Source of the DNA: Panicum virgatum
Taxonomy: Eukaryota > Streptophyta > Magnoliopsida > Poales > Poaceae
Assembly: GCF_016808335.1 (NCBI RefSeq)
Contig: NC_053150.1
Span: forward strand, 24,758,538 to 24,822,537
DNA length: 64,000 bases
Direction: 5' to 3'
Shown here: positions 1-10,629 of the stretch, piece by piece
Position numbering within the stretch: the stretch's first letter is position 1
Layout: each line of letters opens with the position of its first letter
Notes under the pieces: generated by a model
Told to the model about the DNA's origin: nothing
The model's input: only the letters and a program-made list of their open reading frames with translations
Database searches by the model: none
Made by a program: the position numbers and the translations under genes

Positions 1-894
1 AACAAAGAAGATAACTTATATTAAAAATAGTCAAAGGGAAAGATACAAGAGCTTTACTGAGCTCCGATGACAACTCCGGATCCCCGAGACAAGCTCGACT
101 CGACTCTAACTCCCAACTACTAACCTACTCTAGATTTGAGAAGAGAGAATTGCTCCTTTGAGTGTGTGTTTACAAGTGAGGGGGAGAGTGCTATTTATAG
201 GCTTCCAATGTCGGTAGGAGGCCGGTAATTCAGGTAGCGCCCGGTGCACGCAACTGTAGAGGCGGTGCTTAACTTCCACAAGAAGCTGGGAGCCGTGTCT
301 CTACAAGGTGGGGCCGGGCGGCCCTCCCTAGGCCGTCCGACCTAGGGGTGTGCCATCTGGCCACCGACCTCCCGTGGACGGCTCCTGATCTCTTCTGAAC
401 GTTGGTTCTCTGGGTGGTTTCCTCGGATGCTTCCATCTTTGGCCGGGCGGCCTGGCTCCAGAGACCCTCAGCCCTCCGCTTCGCCGACGCTGCACAACAG
501 CACTCCACATTGCTTCTAGAATGGGTGGTTTCCCCATTTGACGATCTTGGCACAGGCATGTGGGCTTTTGAGTTGAACCTTGCGCCTTCCGGGTCCACTG
601 ACAGGATATGAAATGTTCGCCTTGTTTTGGAACCTTATGAACTTGTCACATTGCTCCAGTGAAAGTATTGGACCCATATATGTGGAGGTGTCAGGCCGGT
701 CGACACGGAATGTGCCGGCGGGCGGGATTTTCTCTGATTTCGACCATCTTTGGATAGTGGATTCTTGCAAGCACAACTCATCCAAAACTTGTGGAACTTA
801 TTAGAATCAAATAAAATATGCATGAAACATGGTGCAAAACTCAATTTATTCCCGAGAAGTTGACGGTCAAAATGTGAGATAATGGCTGTCAACA
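1..894 (-). mobile_element. LTR X, 5' part of an unidentified LTR element (cut by window edge)
   Basis: Read on the minus strand this piece begins TGTTGACAGCC at 894 and breaks the 5' LTR of element T, whose sequence resumes at CCCAGATATC (895). On the minus strand a TATA box (CTATAAATAG) lies at 191-200, so the part left of it would be R-U5. No coding region is visible; short ORFs here look fortuitous. The other end and the target-site duplication are outside the window, so I cannot say whether it is a solo LTR or a whole element. The boundary is inferred from the TG start and from loss of homology to the other T LTR. Confidence 0.6.
191..200 (-). promoter_or_regulatory. TATA box of LTR X
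   Basis: CTATAAATAG on the minus strand, about 700 bp into LTR X. Transcription would run leftwards out of the window. Confidence 0.5.
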
Positions 895-1212
895 CCCAGA
901 TATCTAGGGATCTTAACCGACCTCCTTCCTTGTAAAACAATCCGAGCATACCTTCTTTGTACCCTTACGGCTCCTAGTCTATATAAAGGAGACGTGGGAA
1001 GACCCATGGAGACTTCTTCTTTTTTGCAGCATTCCACAAACCCTAATACAACCTCGAACACAGGACGTAGGGTATTACTCTCATCGTGGCCCGAACCTGT
1101 TTAAGTCCCGGCGTCTTCATGTTACCATCGAGCTCTTGGTCCTAAGATCCCCATCCTGAAACTCTACCGCAGGGTACACCCCTGGTGGACTGGCCGGAAT
1201 AGCAATTCGACA
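895..1212 (+). repeat. 3' part of the 5' LTR of element T
   Basis: Aligns with 62252-62549: shared blocks around CTTAACCGACCTCCTTCC, the TATA box (TATATAAAG at 980-988) and the end, which reads ATTCGACA here and AATCTGACA at 62549. This copy has about 20 bp after the TATA box (GGAGAC flanked) that the 3' LTR lacks, probably a deletion between short repeats there. The upstream part of the LTR is lost from view behind LTR X. Confidence 0.85.
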
Positions 1213-1232
1213 GTTGGCGCGCCAGGTAGGGG
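1213..1232 (+). other. Primer binding site of element T
   Basis: GTTGGCGCGCCAGGTAGGGG follows the LTR end directly. Sites of this form (TGGCGCGCCAGGTAGGGG) are usual next to LTRs of Tat-type grass elements. I do not assign the tRNA. Confidence 0.7.
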
Positions 1233-1409
1233 ACTCAGGACTCATACGTCGAGTTCAATGGCAGCCAACACCGGCAGATGGAGGCGACAGTCGGCTTCTC
1301 TTTCACCTTCGGAAGCTTCCCGGAGGTCACGGTTCCCAGCAACCCCGCCTCCGGCCCCTCGACCGTCGGGGGCAACGTCTTCGCCGGGGTTGGATCTAAT
1401 CTAACCCCC

Positions 1410-1812
1410 AGGCTTTCGTCACCTCTCGGATTCCCGAATCCGAGAACTTTGACATGGCGACCATGCCAGCCAGGGTGACCCGTCTCCCTACCGAATCTGC
1501 TGACGATCTACTCCTCCAGATAGATCGTGTTGGCAGATCTATCGCCGAGTGTATCCAACTCGGTGAACTCACACTTCATCGCCAAGATGACCCTGACCGA
1601 ATCTTCCACGGACTCGGCAGCATCTCCGCCTAGACCATATCCGATCTGGCCACCCCGAGATCCGTCACACCTCGAGTTCCTGAACCCGAGCCGGACTATT
1701 GGACGGTCACCCCTTCCAGGGTGACCCGTCGCCTTGCCAGATCTGCTGACGATCTTATCTCCCAGATAGATCGAGTCGGCAGATCTATCGCCGAGTGCAT
1801 CAGGCTCGGCGA
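1410..1812 (+). repeat. 246-bp imperfect tandem duplication in the gag leader of T
   Basis: The block CAGGGTGACCCGTC...GATCTATCGCCGAGTG at 1471-1566 recurs at 1717-1812, offset 246 bp; sequence before each block is also related. Both copies encode related peptides (core DDL..QIDRVGRSIAEC). Confidence 0.7.
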
Positions 1813-2846
1813 GGATGCGCTTCAACACCGCAACAACCCGGATCGGGTCCCTTTCAGACTCCGCAACACCGCTACAACGTACTCGGATCAGATCCGAGTG
1901 CGACTATCCGACCCAGCTACCCTGGGTCAGATCCGATCTGACTCGGCGTTGGGAGCGGAACTCGGGTTCCAAGACGCTTCGTTCACCCTCCCACCCAACC
2001 GCTCTTCGGCGACAGAGCATCGCCGGATCTTCATCATCTCCGACGACTCCGACACTCGTGAAAACGAGACCGACGAGAAGAGGGCGCAACGACTCCACCG
2101 TAACGAGGTCCGCGCCGACATGAGGCGCAACGACGTGGCCATTCACCGGGCCAAGCGCGACTTGGAGAACGCCGACCATCGCAACCCCAGGAATCGGCGC
2201 TAACCGATCCGACCACGCAACCTCGATGCCGACTTTGTCCTCGACTACAACGGCCAAGAAATCTTCGCCACACCATCGGCCACTCTCGCCGCGGTGTTCC
2301 AGGTGCTTGCGGGTCTCCAGGAGACCCCCGAGATCGTCAAGGCTCACGCTCCCTGCCGGTTCCATCAACAGCTGGCAAGATCTCTGCAGTGCCTTCATCC
2401 AGTACTACCAGGCATCCTGCCCGGGTCCCAAAACTAGATGGGATCTGGCCATGGTCATCCTACAACCCGACGAGTCCCTCCGCGACTACATCAAGAGGTA
2501 CTTCGCTAACCATAATACCATTACGGAGGTTGATGAAAGGGATGTTATCCACCACTTCCACCAAGGCCTCCATAGCATCGAACTATGGAGGAAGATATTC
2601 GAGAGCAACCCCAAGACCGTGGGCGACATGATGACGGTCGTCAACAAGCACGCCGACATGGAAGATGCTGAGCGAGCCCATCGCCGGCACAAGACCAAGA
2701 GCGACTCCTCCGAGCGTCCCTCTCAGCGGGACAACCACCCGAAACGCCAACGCGACGACCATCCACCTCGTCACGGGAAGAAGCACGACCGCATGGTTCC
2801 AGAACCACCCGGGCGCGCCCACGGAGGCGCAACTCACCCAGGCTAA
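1456..2846 (+). pseudogene. gag: gag of element T, frameshifted
   Basis: Gag would form the particle that packages element RNA. The first part (about 1470-2340) reads in one frame with a stop at 2201-2203. Homology continues in that frame (RNLDADFVLDYNG) and then switches near 2340 to another frame, in which the retrotransposon-gag domain runs to 2843 (SWQDLCSAFIQYYQ, then GPKTRWDLAMVILQPDESLRD), followed by a basic, Arg/His-rich tail. No CCHC zinc knuckle is visible. Tat-lineage gag is assigned by this domain and by position between primer site and protease. The start is uncertain because of the 246-bp duplication; ATG at 1454-1468 is the best candidate region. Confidence 0.7.
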
Positions 2847-2850
2847 ATGA

Positions 2851-3501
2851 CGTCGAGCAGAGGGAAGATTCCCCTGGGAACTTGCAAGAAGAAGACAGGG
2901 CCATAAACTTCATATTCGGCGGCCCGAGCAAGCCATCATGTCGGCGCAAGCTCAAGCTGGATGATCGCGAAGTCAACCTGGTGTTCAAACACCCGGTTGA
3001 ACCAATGCGGTGGTTAGAGACGCCGATCACCTTCGCCTGCCACATCCACTGGATCCACCTGCCAGGCCGGGTGCCTACCCCCTCATGGTCAGCCCGGTGG
3101 TTAGCCAGGTCCGCTTGGCTAAAGTACTCTTCGACGGCGACAGCGCCCTCGACATCATCTTCCCCAGCATGTTGGAGAGCATGGGCTACGACATGACCTC
3201 CCTGGTCCCATCCGACCAGGCCTTCTATAGCATCATCCCCGGAGCCACCTTGCTGGTCATCTTCGGCACCCGCGACAACTACTGCACCGAGTACATCAAC
3301 TTCGAGGTCGCCGAGTTCGAGACCTGCTATCACGCCATCCTGGGAAGACCCTCCCTCACCAAGTTCATGGCGATCCCCAACCACAAATATCTTCTCCTGA
3401 AGATGCCAGCTCCAAAGGGGGTTCTCTCGGTCTACGGAGGTCTGCAAACCTCATACGCGTGCGAGACCAAGAACATCGAGCTCTCCGACACCCTGGAATG
3501 A
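2851..3501 (+). pseudogene. Aspartic protease region of element T
   Basis: The frame starting near 3010 has an aspartyl protease-like centre: KVLFDGDSALDI at about 3121-3156, where the usual Tat motif is D-G-G-S or D-G-S-S, then YHAILGRPSLTKFMAIPN and LLLKMPAPKGVLSVYGG, typical of the end of this domain before RT. The part 2880-3060 reads in a different frame, so there is a frameshift near 3010-3060. The stop at 3499-3501 is followed by a linker without long frames. Confidence 0.7.
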
Positions 3502-3659
3502 TCCAGGAACTCGGTTCTTGTTGGCAAGGCAGCAAACAACCTCCCGGCAGACCAGTAGCAGATCCTCGCCAAGGAGTCGACTTCCGAGTCGCAGCTCGCG
3601 CCAGCCGTGGCGACCAAGACGATCGTCCTCCAGGACGATGAGCCGCACAAGACCACCGT

Positions 3660-4615
3660 GATCGGGGCCAGCCTCGACCCGGCATAGGAAGGCGCGCTCA
3701 CCTCCTTCCTCCGGGAGAATTGGGATATCTTCGCATGGAAGCCATCTGACATGCCGGGAGTCCCAAGGGAGGAGGCTGAGCACTCCTTAGACCTTGACAC
3801 GAAGGCGAGACCTGTCAAGCAACGGCTCTGCCGCTTCGCGCAGGATCGAAAGGAGGCTATTAGGGTAGAAGTAACCCGGCTCCTTGCCGCCAGTTTTATC
3901 AGAGAAGTCGCACACCCAGATTGGCTGGCAAACCCAGTCCTTGTAAAAAAGAAAAATAGTGAATGGAGAATGTGTGTTGACTATACCGATCTCAACAAAC
4001 ACGCATCGACTAGGTCATCGACTCGACGGCCGGGTGTATTCTCCTCTCTTTTCTTGACTGTTACTCAGGGTACCACTAGATAGCCCTCAAGGAGTCGGAT
4101 CAAGAAAAGACGTCCTTCATCACCCCCTTCGGTGCCTACTGCTACAACACCATGACATTCGGCCTCAAGAATGCCTGTGCTACGTACTAGAAGGCCATTC
4201 AAAGATGCCTCTAGGGGCAGATCGGGCGCAACGCCGAGGCCTATGTCAACGATGTCGTCGTCATGACAAAACGTAATGATCAATTCATTACAAATCTCTC
4301 CGAGACATTTGAAAATCTCAAGAAATTCAAATAGAAGCTCAACCCAACCAAGTGTGTGTTCGGTGTCCCGTCCGGAAAACTACTCGGCTTCATAGTCAGT
4401 AGCCAGGGCATCGAAGCCAACCCCACCAAGGTCAATGCCATTAGGTTCATGAAGCCTCCCAGGAGCAAAAAGGACCTGATGAAGCTCACAGGGTGCATGG
4501 CCGCCTTGAGTAGGTTCATAAGCCGACTCGGCGATAGAGGCCTACCCTTCTTCAAACTTCTCCGAAAGTCCGACAAGTTCGAGTGGAACGATGATGCTTC
4601 CAAAGCATTCTAGGA
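3660..4615 (+). pseudogene. pol: Reverse transcriptase domain of element T, catalytic motif altered
   Basis: Fingers: AHPDWLANPVLVKKKNSEWR and MCVDYTDLNKH at about 3910-3999. A frameshift near 4005-4045 moves the palm to another frame, readable as FLDCYSGYH, ESDQEKTSFITPFG and MTFGLKNACATY. In-frame TAG stops lie at 4077-4079, 4188-4190 and 4212-4214; the first two stand where related elements have Gln. The catalytic tetrad, normally YVDD, reads YVND at 4242-4253. Thumb and connection continue as LLGFIVSSQGIEANPTKV and MKPPRSKKDLMKLTG to about 4613, where AF is followed by TAG. Confidence 0.85.
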
Positions 4616-5234
4616 GCTCAAAGATTTTCTCACCTCGCCGCCTATTCTAACAGCACCAGAAGATGGGGAAGTCCTTCTCCTGTACATCGCCGCCACCACC
4701 AACATGGTGAGTACCGTCCTGGTCGTCGAACGAGATGAGCCGGGTCACGTCTACAAGGTGCAACGACTGTATTACTTCATCGGTGAAGTACTCGGTGAGT
4801 CCAAGGCACGCTACCCTCAAGTGCAGAAGCTGCTATATGCCATCCGCATCACATCAAGAAAGCTCCGGCACTACTTCCAGGCCCACAAGATCAAGGTGGC
4901 CTCATCCTATCCACTCGGCGACATCCAACACAATAAGGACGCCAATGGCCGAGTCATCAAATGGTCAGTAGAACTCGGCGCCTTCACGATTGAGTTTATG
5001 CCACGATCCACGATCAAATCTCAGGCATTGGCCAACTTCGTCACTGAATGGACCGAGATCCAAGATCCTCCACCCGACACCAGATCCGAGCACTGGATCA
5101 TGTACTTTGACGACACCCTCAACCATGACGGAGCCGGCGCTGGAGTCCTCTTCATCTCCCCCAATGCGTCTGTTGGCTTATGGTGACTCCAAAGTCATCA
5201 TACAGCAAGTCAACAAAGTCTGGGAGTACACCAA

Positions 5235-8200
5235 TGTAACACCCGGTTTATAAAAGAACATAAACCGAGCAATCATATACGTGTCAGGATCAAGTCGCAC
5301 GTATATACAATAGCATGAATAGTATATAAAAGCACATATCACGTAAAAAGATATAATAAAGTGAGTACGAATGTTATTTATTACATGAATGACAAAAATG
5401 TCTGATATAGCGGAAGCGTAAATACATATACGAAAACTCTCGGAAGCTGGGCACCACAGGGACGTCGACTGGGAGACGACCGCCTAGAAGTCCTCGTACT
5501 CCTAGTAGCTCTGGATGAACTCCTTCGCGTCGCCGGGAACTGAGCAGCAGCAGGGCGTCCCCAATGAGAACAAGAGGAAAAGAGTAGAGTAGGCAAGAGT
5601 GAGTACACAACTTGTACTCAACAAGTATAACACAAACTATGAGGCTCTAAGGTTGGCTGACTCAACTGCATTAGCTTTTAATCTTGGCAAAATTTTATTA
5701 AAGCTAATTACTACAAGTTGATGAAATTACCATAAACCCGGTTACATAGTATTTAATCAAAATTAGTTATGAACTACTGAGAACCAAACCAAACCAAACC
5801 AACCACCCGGGGAAACCCCCCTAATCAAAGGAAGATGACCCCACTAATCAAAAGGAGGACCTGGGCCGCTCATAACCGTGAGCACGGCTAGTATACCAGT
5901 TTTACACTCTGCAGAGGTTGCACATCTTTACCCACAAGTCGTGAGCTACGCTAGTTGTTCATCACACTTCCTTAGGTGAGATGACTAGCAAACTCAGTAC
6001 GAGGCCTTTACAAAGAATCTCGTTGGTAAGGAGTAACCGCGAGGGTTGGATCGGCGATGATGGAGCAGGTCTAGTGGGCGTCAAGACACAGAAGCACAGA
6101 CGAGGCCACTCAGCACGAGGGCCATAGAAGCTTACCACCCTTGCCCCACAGGTAAGTTACTCCAAACCAAAAAGACCTAATTAGTAAGCCAAGACCGTCT
6201 CATTCCAGACTTGTGGTAGCGCTGTTGTCCCAGGTTATCGCTCTATGAACCGGTACTTAGGGAGAGTGGCCAACCCAGCACTAAGCACCGTGCTGGCCCC
6301 CCTAAACCATGTTTCTAGAAAAACCAATTTTTAACAAGACATGAGCCACTCAAGCGGGCCACTCCCAGAATTAAGTTGCATATACCACTAATGAAATTAA
6401 TTAAAAAGGACCAAGTGTGTGAGAGCGCAGCAACCTAGCACAACTAACCAAAATGCTACCCAAGGTAAATATATAAAGGATATAAAGTGGCTAGGAAAAT
6501 CCTTATAGGCATATAGTATTAAAATGCAGTATGAAAATGTATTTAAAGGTGATAGGTGGTGTTCATGTTATACTTGCCTTCATCAAATTGTTCCTGCTGC
6601 TCAAACTGCTCAAAGGAAGGTGGCTGCTCCATGTACTAGTGCTGATGCTCCTCCAGTAGCTCAACGTCTACTCACGAACACATGGCCAAAAACAAGGCAA
6701 CAACATAAACATACAACCAAACAAGAGCAAACACTTAGAAACAGTACAATAATACATAAAAACAGCAAGCAAAACCAAGCTAGAACTATTCAACGTGTTA
6801 CAACGATTGCGTGGACATAAAGAACACCTAAAACGGCGCTAGAACGTGAAAACTACGCTTAAAACAAGATCCAGGGACCTATCTGCGAGAAAAACTGAGC
6901 TACAGGGGGGTTCTGGGCAAAAACTAGGGACTTAAATTTAATTAACGGGTAGATCTAGGGGCTAACGCGCAAAACTATGCTAGCTGGACCGCGGGTTCAA
7001 AAAGGGAAAAGTTCAGGGGGTCTCAGTACTAAAAACAGGGCCAAACTGGAAATATTTTTTCACAGTCATGGACTACGGGTTGATATTGGGAAAGGCGAGG
7101 GTCAATTTTGCAAGTTTGCAGGCGCTGACCGTTACTTCTCTGTTTGACTCAGGCTAGCTCGGCTCTGGATCGTCCAATCGAGATCGGACGGCACGGGGAA
7201 AAGGACCGAGCGGCGGCGGCGCTGGACCGCGCCGGCGGTAAGCGGTGGCGGCGGCGCTTCACCGGAGTTCACCAGAACAGCTATCCAGGGCCCCATTCGA
7301 CCGGGGTTTTGATCCGGAGTGATGCGCACAGCCTCGCGAACACCACTGCGAGCACAGCACAGGGGTGTAGCGTGGTGGAGCGGCCGGCAACGGCGGAGCA
7401 GGCATAGCTACTCCGGCGAGCCATTAAGCATGATACAAGGGATAGAAACGGAGGGGAAAGGGTGCTAGAGCGTTCCATACCATGGTGTGTAGACCAGGGA
7501 GCGTGCAGGTGTAGGAGAAAGGTAGCGGAGCAGTGGTTCGTGGCGGAGAGGTGAGTCCCGAGCTCGGCCACGGCGGTGACGCACGGGGAACGACCGTGCA
7601 GGACCCCCCTAGCGCTTGGATCGGGCGTTGCTCAATGTGTGGTCGCTCTGCGAAGCGAGAGTGCGGGTCAGAGAGGGGAGGCACACCGATGGCGCAGGGT
7701 TTGGTGAGCTCACCATGCTCAGGCGGAGATCCACGGCGAGGGCGATGCTGGGCTAGGGTTTGCGGGGAATTGGAATGGGGATAGGGTTTAGGGGGGTGTG
7801 AGGCGCGTTAAAAAGGCAGTGGGGGTGATCCTCGGCATGCGAGCCGCGGAAATCACGGCGCGGGCGCTCTGTGAGGGCAGCAGACTCGTGCGCGATTCGA
7901 ATCGGGTGTGGGTTCGTTCAGAGTGCGGGCTGTGCGCGCAAGGAGCGGGACTGGGAGGCTGCAGTTGGGTCTCATGGTCGGGCAGAACAGGCGGGACGGT
8001 CCATGGGCAGGCGAGGTGATCGGCAGCGGGACGGTGCAGAGGAGCTTGGGTACGGGGAGGAAGAAAGGAAGGGGGAGGAGGGAGCGCTGACAGATGGGTG
8101 CGGTTGAGCGAGTGCGGGGGCGGCTGACAAGCGGCCCAGGCGATCCGCATGGGGGGGAGCGTGCGTGCGGTCATGGGTGCAAGCTAGAGCGGGCCGTGCG

Positions 8201-8716
8201 CGCGGAAAGGGCCGAGGCTGAGCGGTCGGAGGCGGGGTTACGTGCGCGGGTGAGGAGGCGCTGGTGAGCTGGGCTGAGCGGTGCCTGCTGGGCCGATGCG
8301 GTTGGGAAAAGGAGAAGGGTGAGCGGGCTGGGCTGCTAGGCCGCGGGGAAAAAGAAAAAGGGGAGTTGGGCTGGGCCGATGCGGGAGCTGGTGGGCTGCA
8401 GTGGGTTGGGTTGGTTAGGGTGTTGGGCTAGTTTGGTTTCCTAGTTTCTTTCTCCTTTTCTATTTCTATTTCTAATTCAAACCAAACTAAACTTATTTGA
8501 ATTCAAACTTGAATTTGAATTCAACCCTAGCACTCAAACAAATAAAATAATGCACCAGCACGAATGCACAAACATGTTAGCCCTAAAATAAATTTTAATT
8601 ACTTTATGAAGCAAAAATAAATTATAAATGCAATGCTAAGCAAATTAAATCCTAGAAAATTAAATAAAGCCAATTAAATTTATTATTAAATAGGAAAATT
8701 AAATTAGGGTGTTACA
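5235..8716 (-). mobile_element. Solo LTR S1, family A
   Basis: A 3482-bp unit starting TGTAACACCC and ending GGGTGTTACA, flanked by the 5-bp duplication ACCAA (5230-5234 and 8717-8721). It is collinear with both LTRs of A1, so it is a family A LTR in minus orientation with no internal region: a solo LTR left by LTR-LTR recombination. Half is AT-rich (5235-6900), half GC-rich (7000-8420), with a TTTGAATTCAA tract near 8515. Confidence 0.95.
5484..6667 (-). pseudogene. LTR-encoded spliced ORF, S1 copy (two TAG codons)
   Basis: Exon 2 is 6578-6667 (90 nt, minus) and exon 3 is 5484-5539 (56 nt); the intron is 5540-6577. The donor reads GATGAAG|GCAAGTAT (GC type), the acceptor CTGCTCAG|TTCCC. The frame crosses the junction in phase 1 and ends in EYEDF-stop as in the other family A LTRs. 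Exon 2 has one TAG where A1 has Gln, and exon 3 has one TAG in the SY-EYEDF stretch, also at a Gln position, so this copy is probably dead. Function unknown. Confidence 0.5.
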
Positions 8717-10629
8717 ACCAAGGAGAAGATGGATGCCTACTGGCGGGAGATCAGGAAGCTCGAAGCTAAGTTCTATGGTCTGGAATTCCACCACGTCCCC
8801 AGGGATGATAACGTGGCGGCAGACGTTCTGTCCAAGCTCGGATCCAAGTGGTCCATCGTACCACTCGGCGTGTTCGTTCAAGCACTCAATGGCCCTACGG
8901 TCAAGATGGAAGAGGAACCTCCCACAAAGCCCGACTTGGTCCCAGCCATAGGGCAGCAGGTTCTTACTCTTGACACCGACTGGCGCTCCCCCATCATCGA
9001 CTTCATCAAGAACAACAAAAGCTACCCAAAGGGAAAGGAGCATGAGAAGATTGCACGGCGATCCAGCAACTATGTTGTTATAGGAACCGAGTTGTTCAGG
9101 CACTCAGCATCCTTAGGAACCCTATGCAAATGCATCACACAGGATGAAGGAGTCCGACTCCTTAGCTATATCCACTTGGGTATCTGCGGCAACCATGCGA
9201 GAGCCTCTACCCTCGTGGGGAAGACCTTCCGATCAGGGTTCTACATGCCCACGGCCCTGGCCGACGCCCAAAACATCATCAGGCGATGTCCCGGGTGCCA
9301 GTTCTTCTCCAAGCAGCAGCACGTCCCGGCTCAGGTCCTACGGACTATACCACCTTCTTGGTGATTCGCTTGTTGGGGACTCGACTCGGTGGGACCCTTA
9401 AAGACGGCAGTCGGTGGATACAACCACATATTCATGGCGATTGACAAGTTCACAAAATTGATCGAAGTCAAGCCAGTGACAACCACTACATTAGCCAAGG
9501 CAGTCGAGTTCATCGAGGAGATATCACACCATTTCGGAGTGCCTAATTGGATCATTACCGATCTGGGTACTTCATTCACGGGCTCTGAGTTCTGGGATTA
9601 CTGCCAAGAGAGCTGCATCGACATCTACTATGCCTCCGTAGCGCACCCCAGGTGCAATGGCCAAGTCGAAAGGGCCAAAGGTTTGATCCTCCAGGGGCTC
9701 AAGGCCAGAATTATTGATCCGATCGAAAAGTACGGTGCAAAGTGGCTCCAAGAACTACCCAGAGTAGTATAGGGGCTCCGCACATAGAGAAGCAGGGCTA
9801 CCGGTTATTCGCCATTCTTCATGGCGTACGGTTCTGAAGCAGTCTTGCCATCGGACATAGCTTTTGGTGCTCCGCGCATCCAGAACTACCATGAATTCAA
9901 AGCCGAATCAACTTGATGTACTGACATCAACTCGACAGAGGAGCACCGCCCGACGGCCTCCATACAACACGCGAGGTATGAGCAACAGCTCCAGCGCTAT
10001 CATGATCACCACGTCCATGAGCAAGACTTCTGTAACACCCTGGGTGTCTGCACAGTAATTAAAAAGGTGTCTGCACAGTAATTGTGTATGATTGCTATGC
10101 ATCATGTGCTTGAATTGCTTAAAAAGGGTCTTTTTGTAATTATAAAAGGCTATATGTGTAATTATGATTTTATGCAGGGACCTTTCTTTAGTTATTTCTG
10201 AATATAGCTTTTGTGGAGGGTGTTTTTACAAAAATTCAGTGCATTTAATGCATGGCAGCAAAATTTACTTTTAAGTCTATGTTTGAAGTGAATTTGCTTT
10301 GAAAAAGACAAAATTCCTAGAATTCAAAATCCCTACAATTTTTTTAATTTTAGCTCTTGAATCTTTGGTCAAATAAATTTTTGCACAACATCAAAGTTGT
10401 AGATCTTGAAAAGTTGAACAACTTTCATGTTGGGCACTTTTCCATTTGAGCTTTGGTTTAAAAGTTATTGCTTGTTTACAGAGTGGTCCCTGGAATTTTT
10501 GAATTTGCAAAACTGCCCTTGTCTTCCACCTCCACCCCCCTGCTCTGTTTCTCGCCGCCGTCCACCGACAGCGCCGCCGCCGGCGTCGTGGAGAGGCTTC
10601 CCAGCCATTAATTCGCCTCGCGCTGGCAC

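Larger units (their letters stand above)
4616..8860 (+). pseudogene. pol: RNase H region of element T, split by solo LTR S1
   Basis: 4704-5186 encodes the connection and start of RNase H ([16 protein letters not shown], then [15 protein letters not shown] and the first catalytic stretch [20 protein letters not shown]). A deletion then joins ISPNA directly to [15 protein letters not shown] (5165-5220), removing the middle of the domain. Solo LTR S1 interrupts it at 5234/5235. The frame resumes at 8717 with KEKMDAYWREIRKLEAKFYG and FHHVPRDDNVAADVLSKLGS, the end of Tat RNase H. Confidence 0.85.

Noticed and set aside
5235..8716. Reading S1 and S2 as DNA transposons or large MITEs because of 10-bp inverted ends
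   Set aside because: They are collinear with the LTRs of A1, which flank gag-pol, primer site and PPT, and have 5-bp duplications typical of LTR elements.
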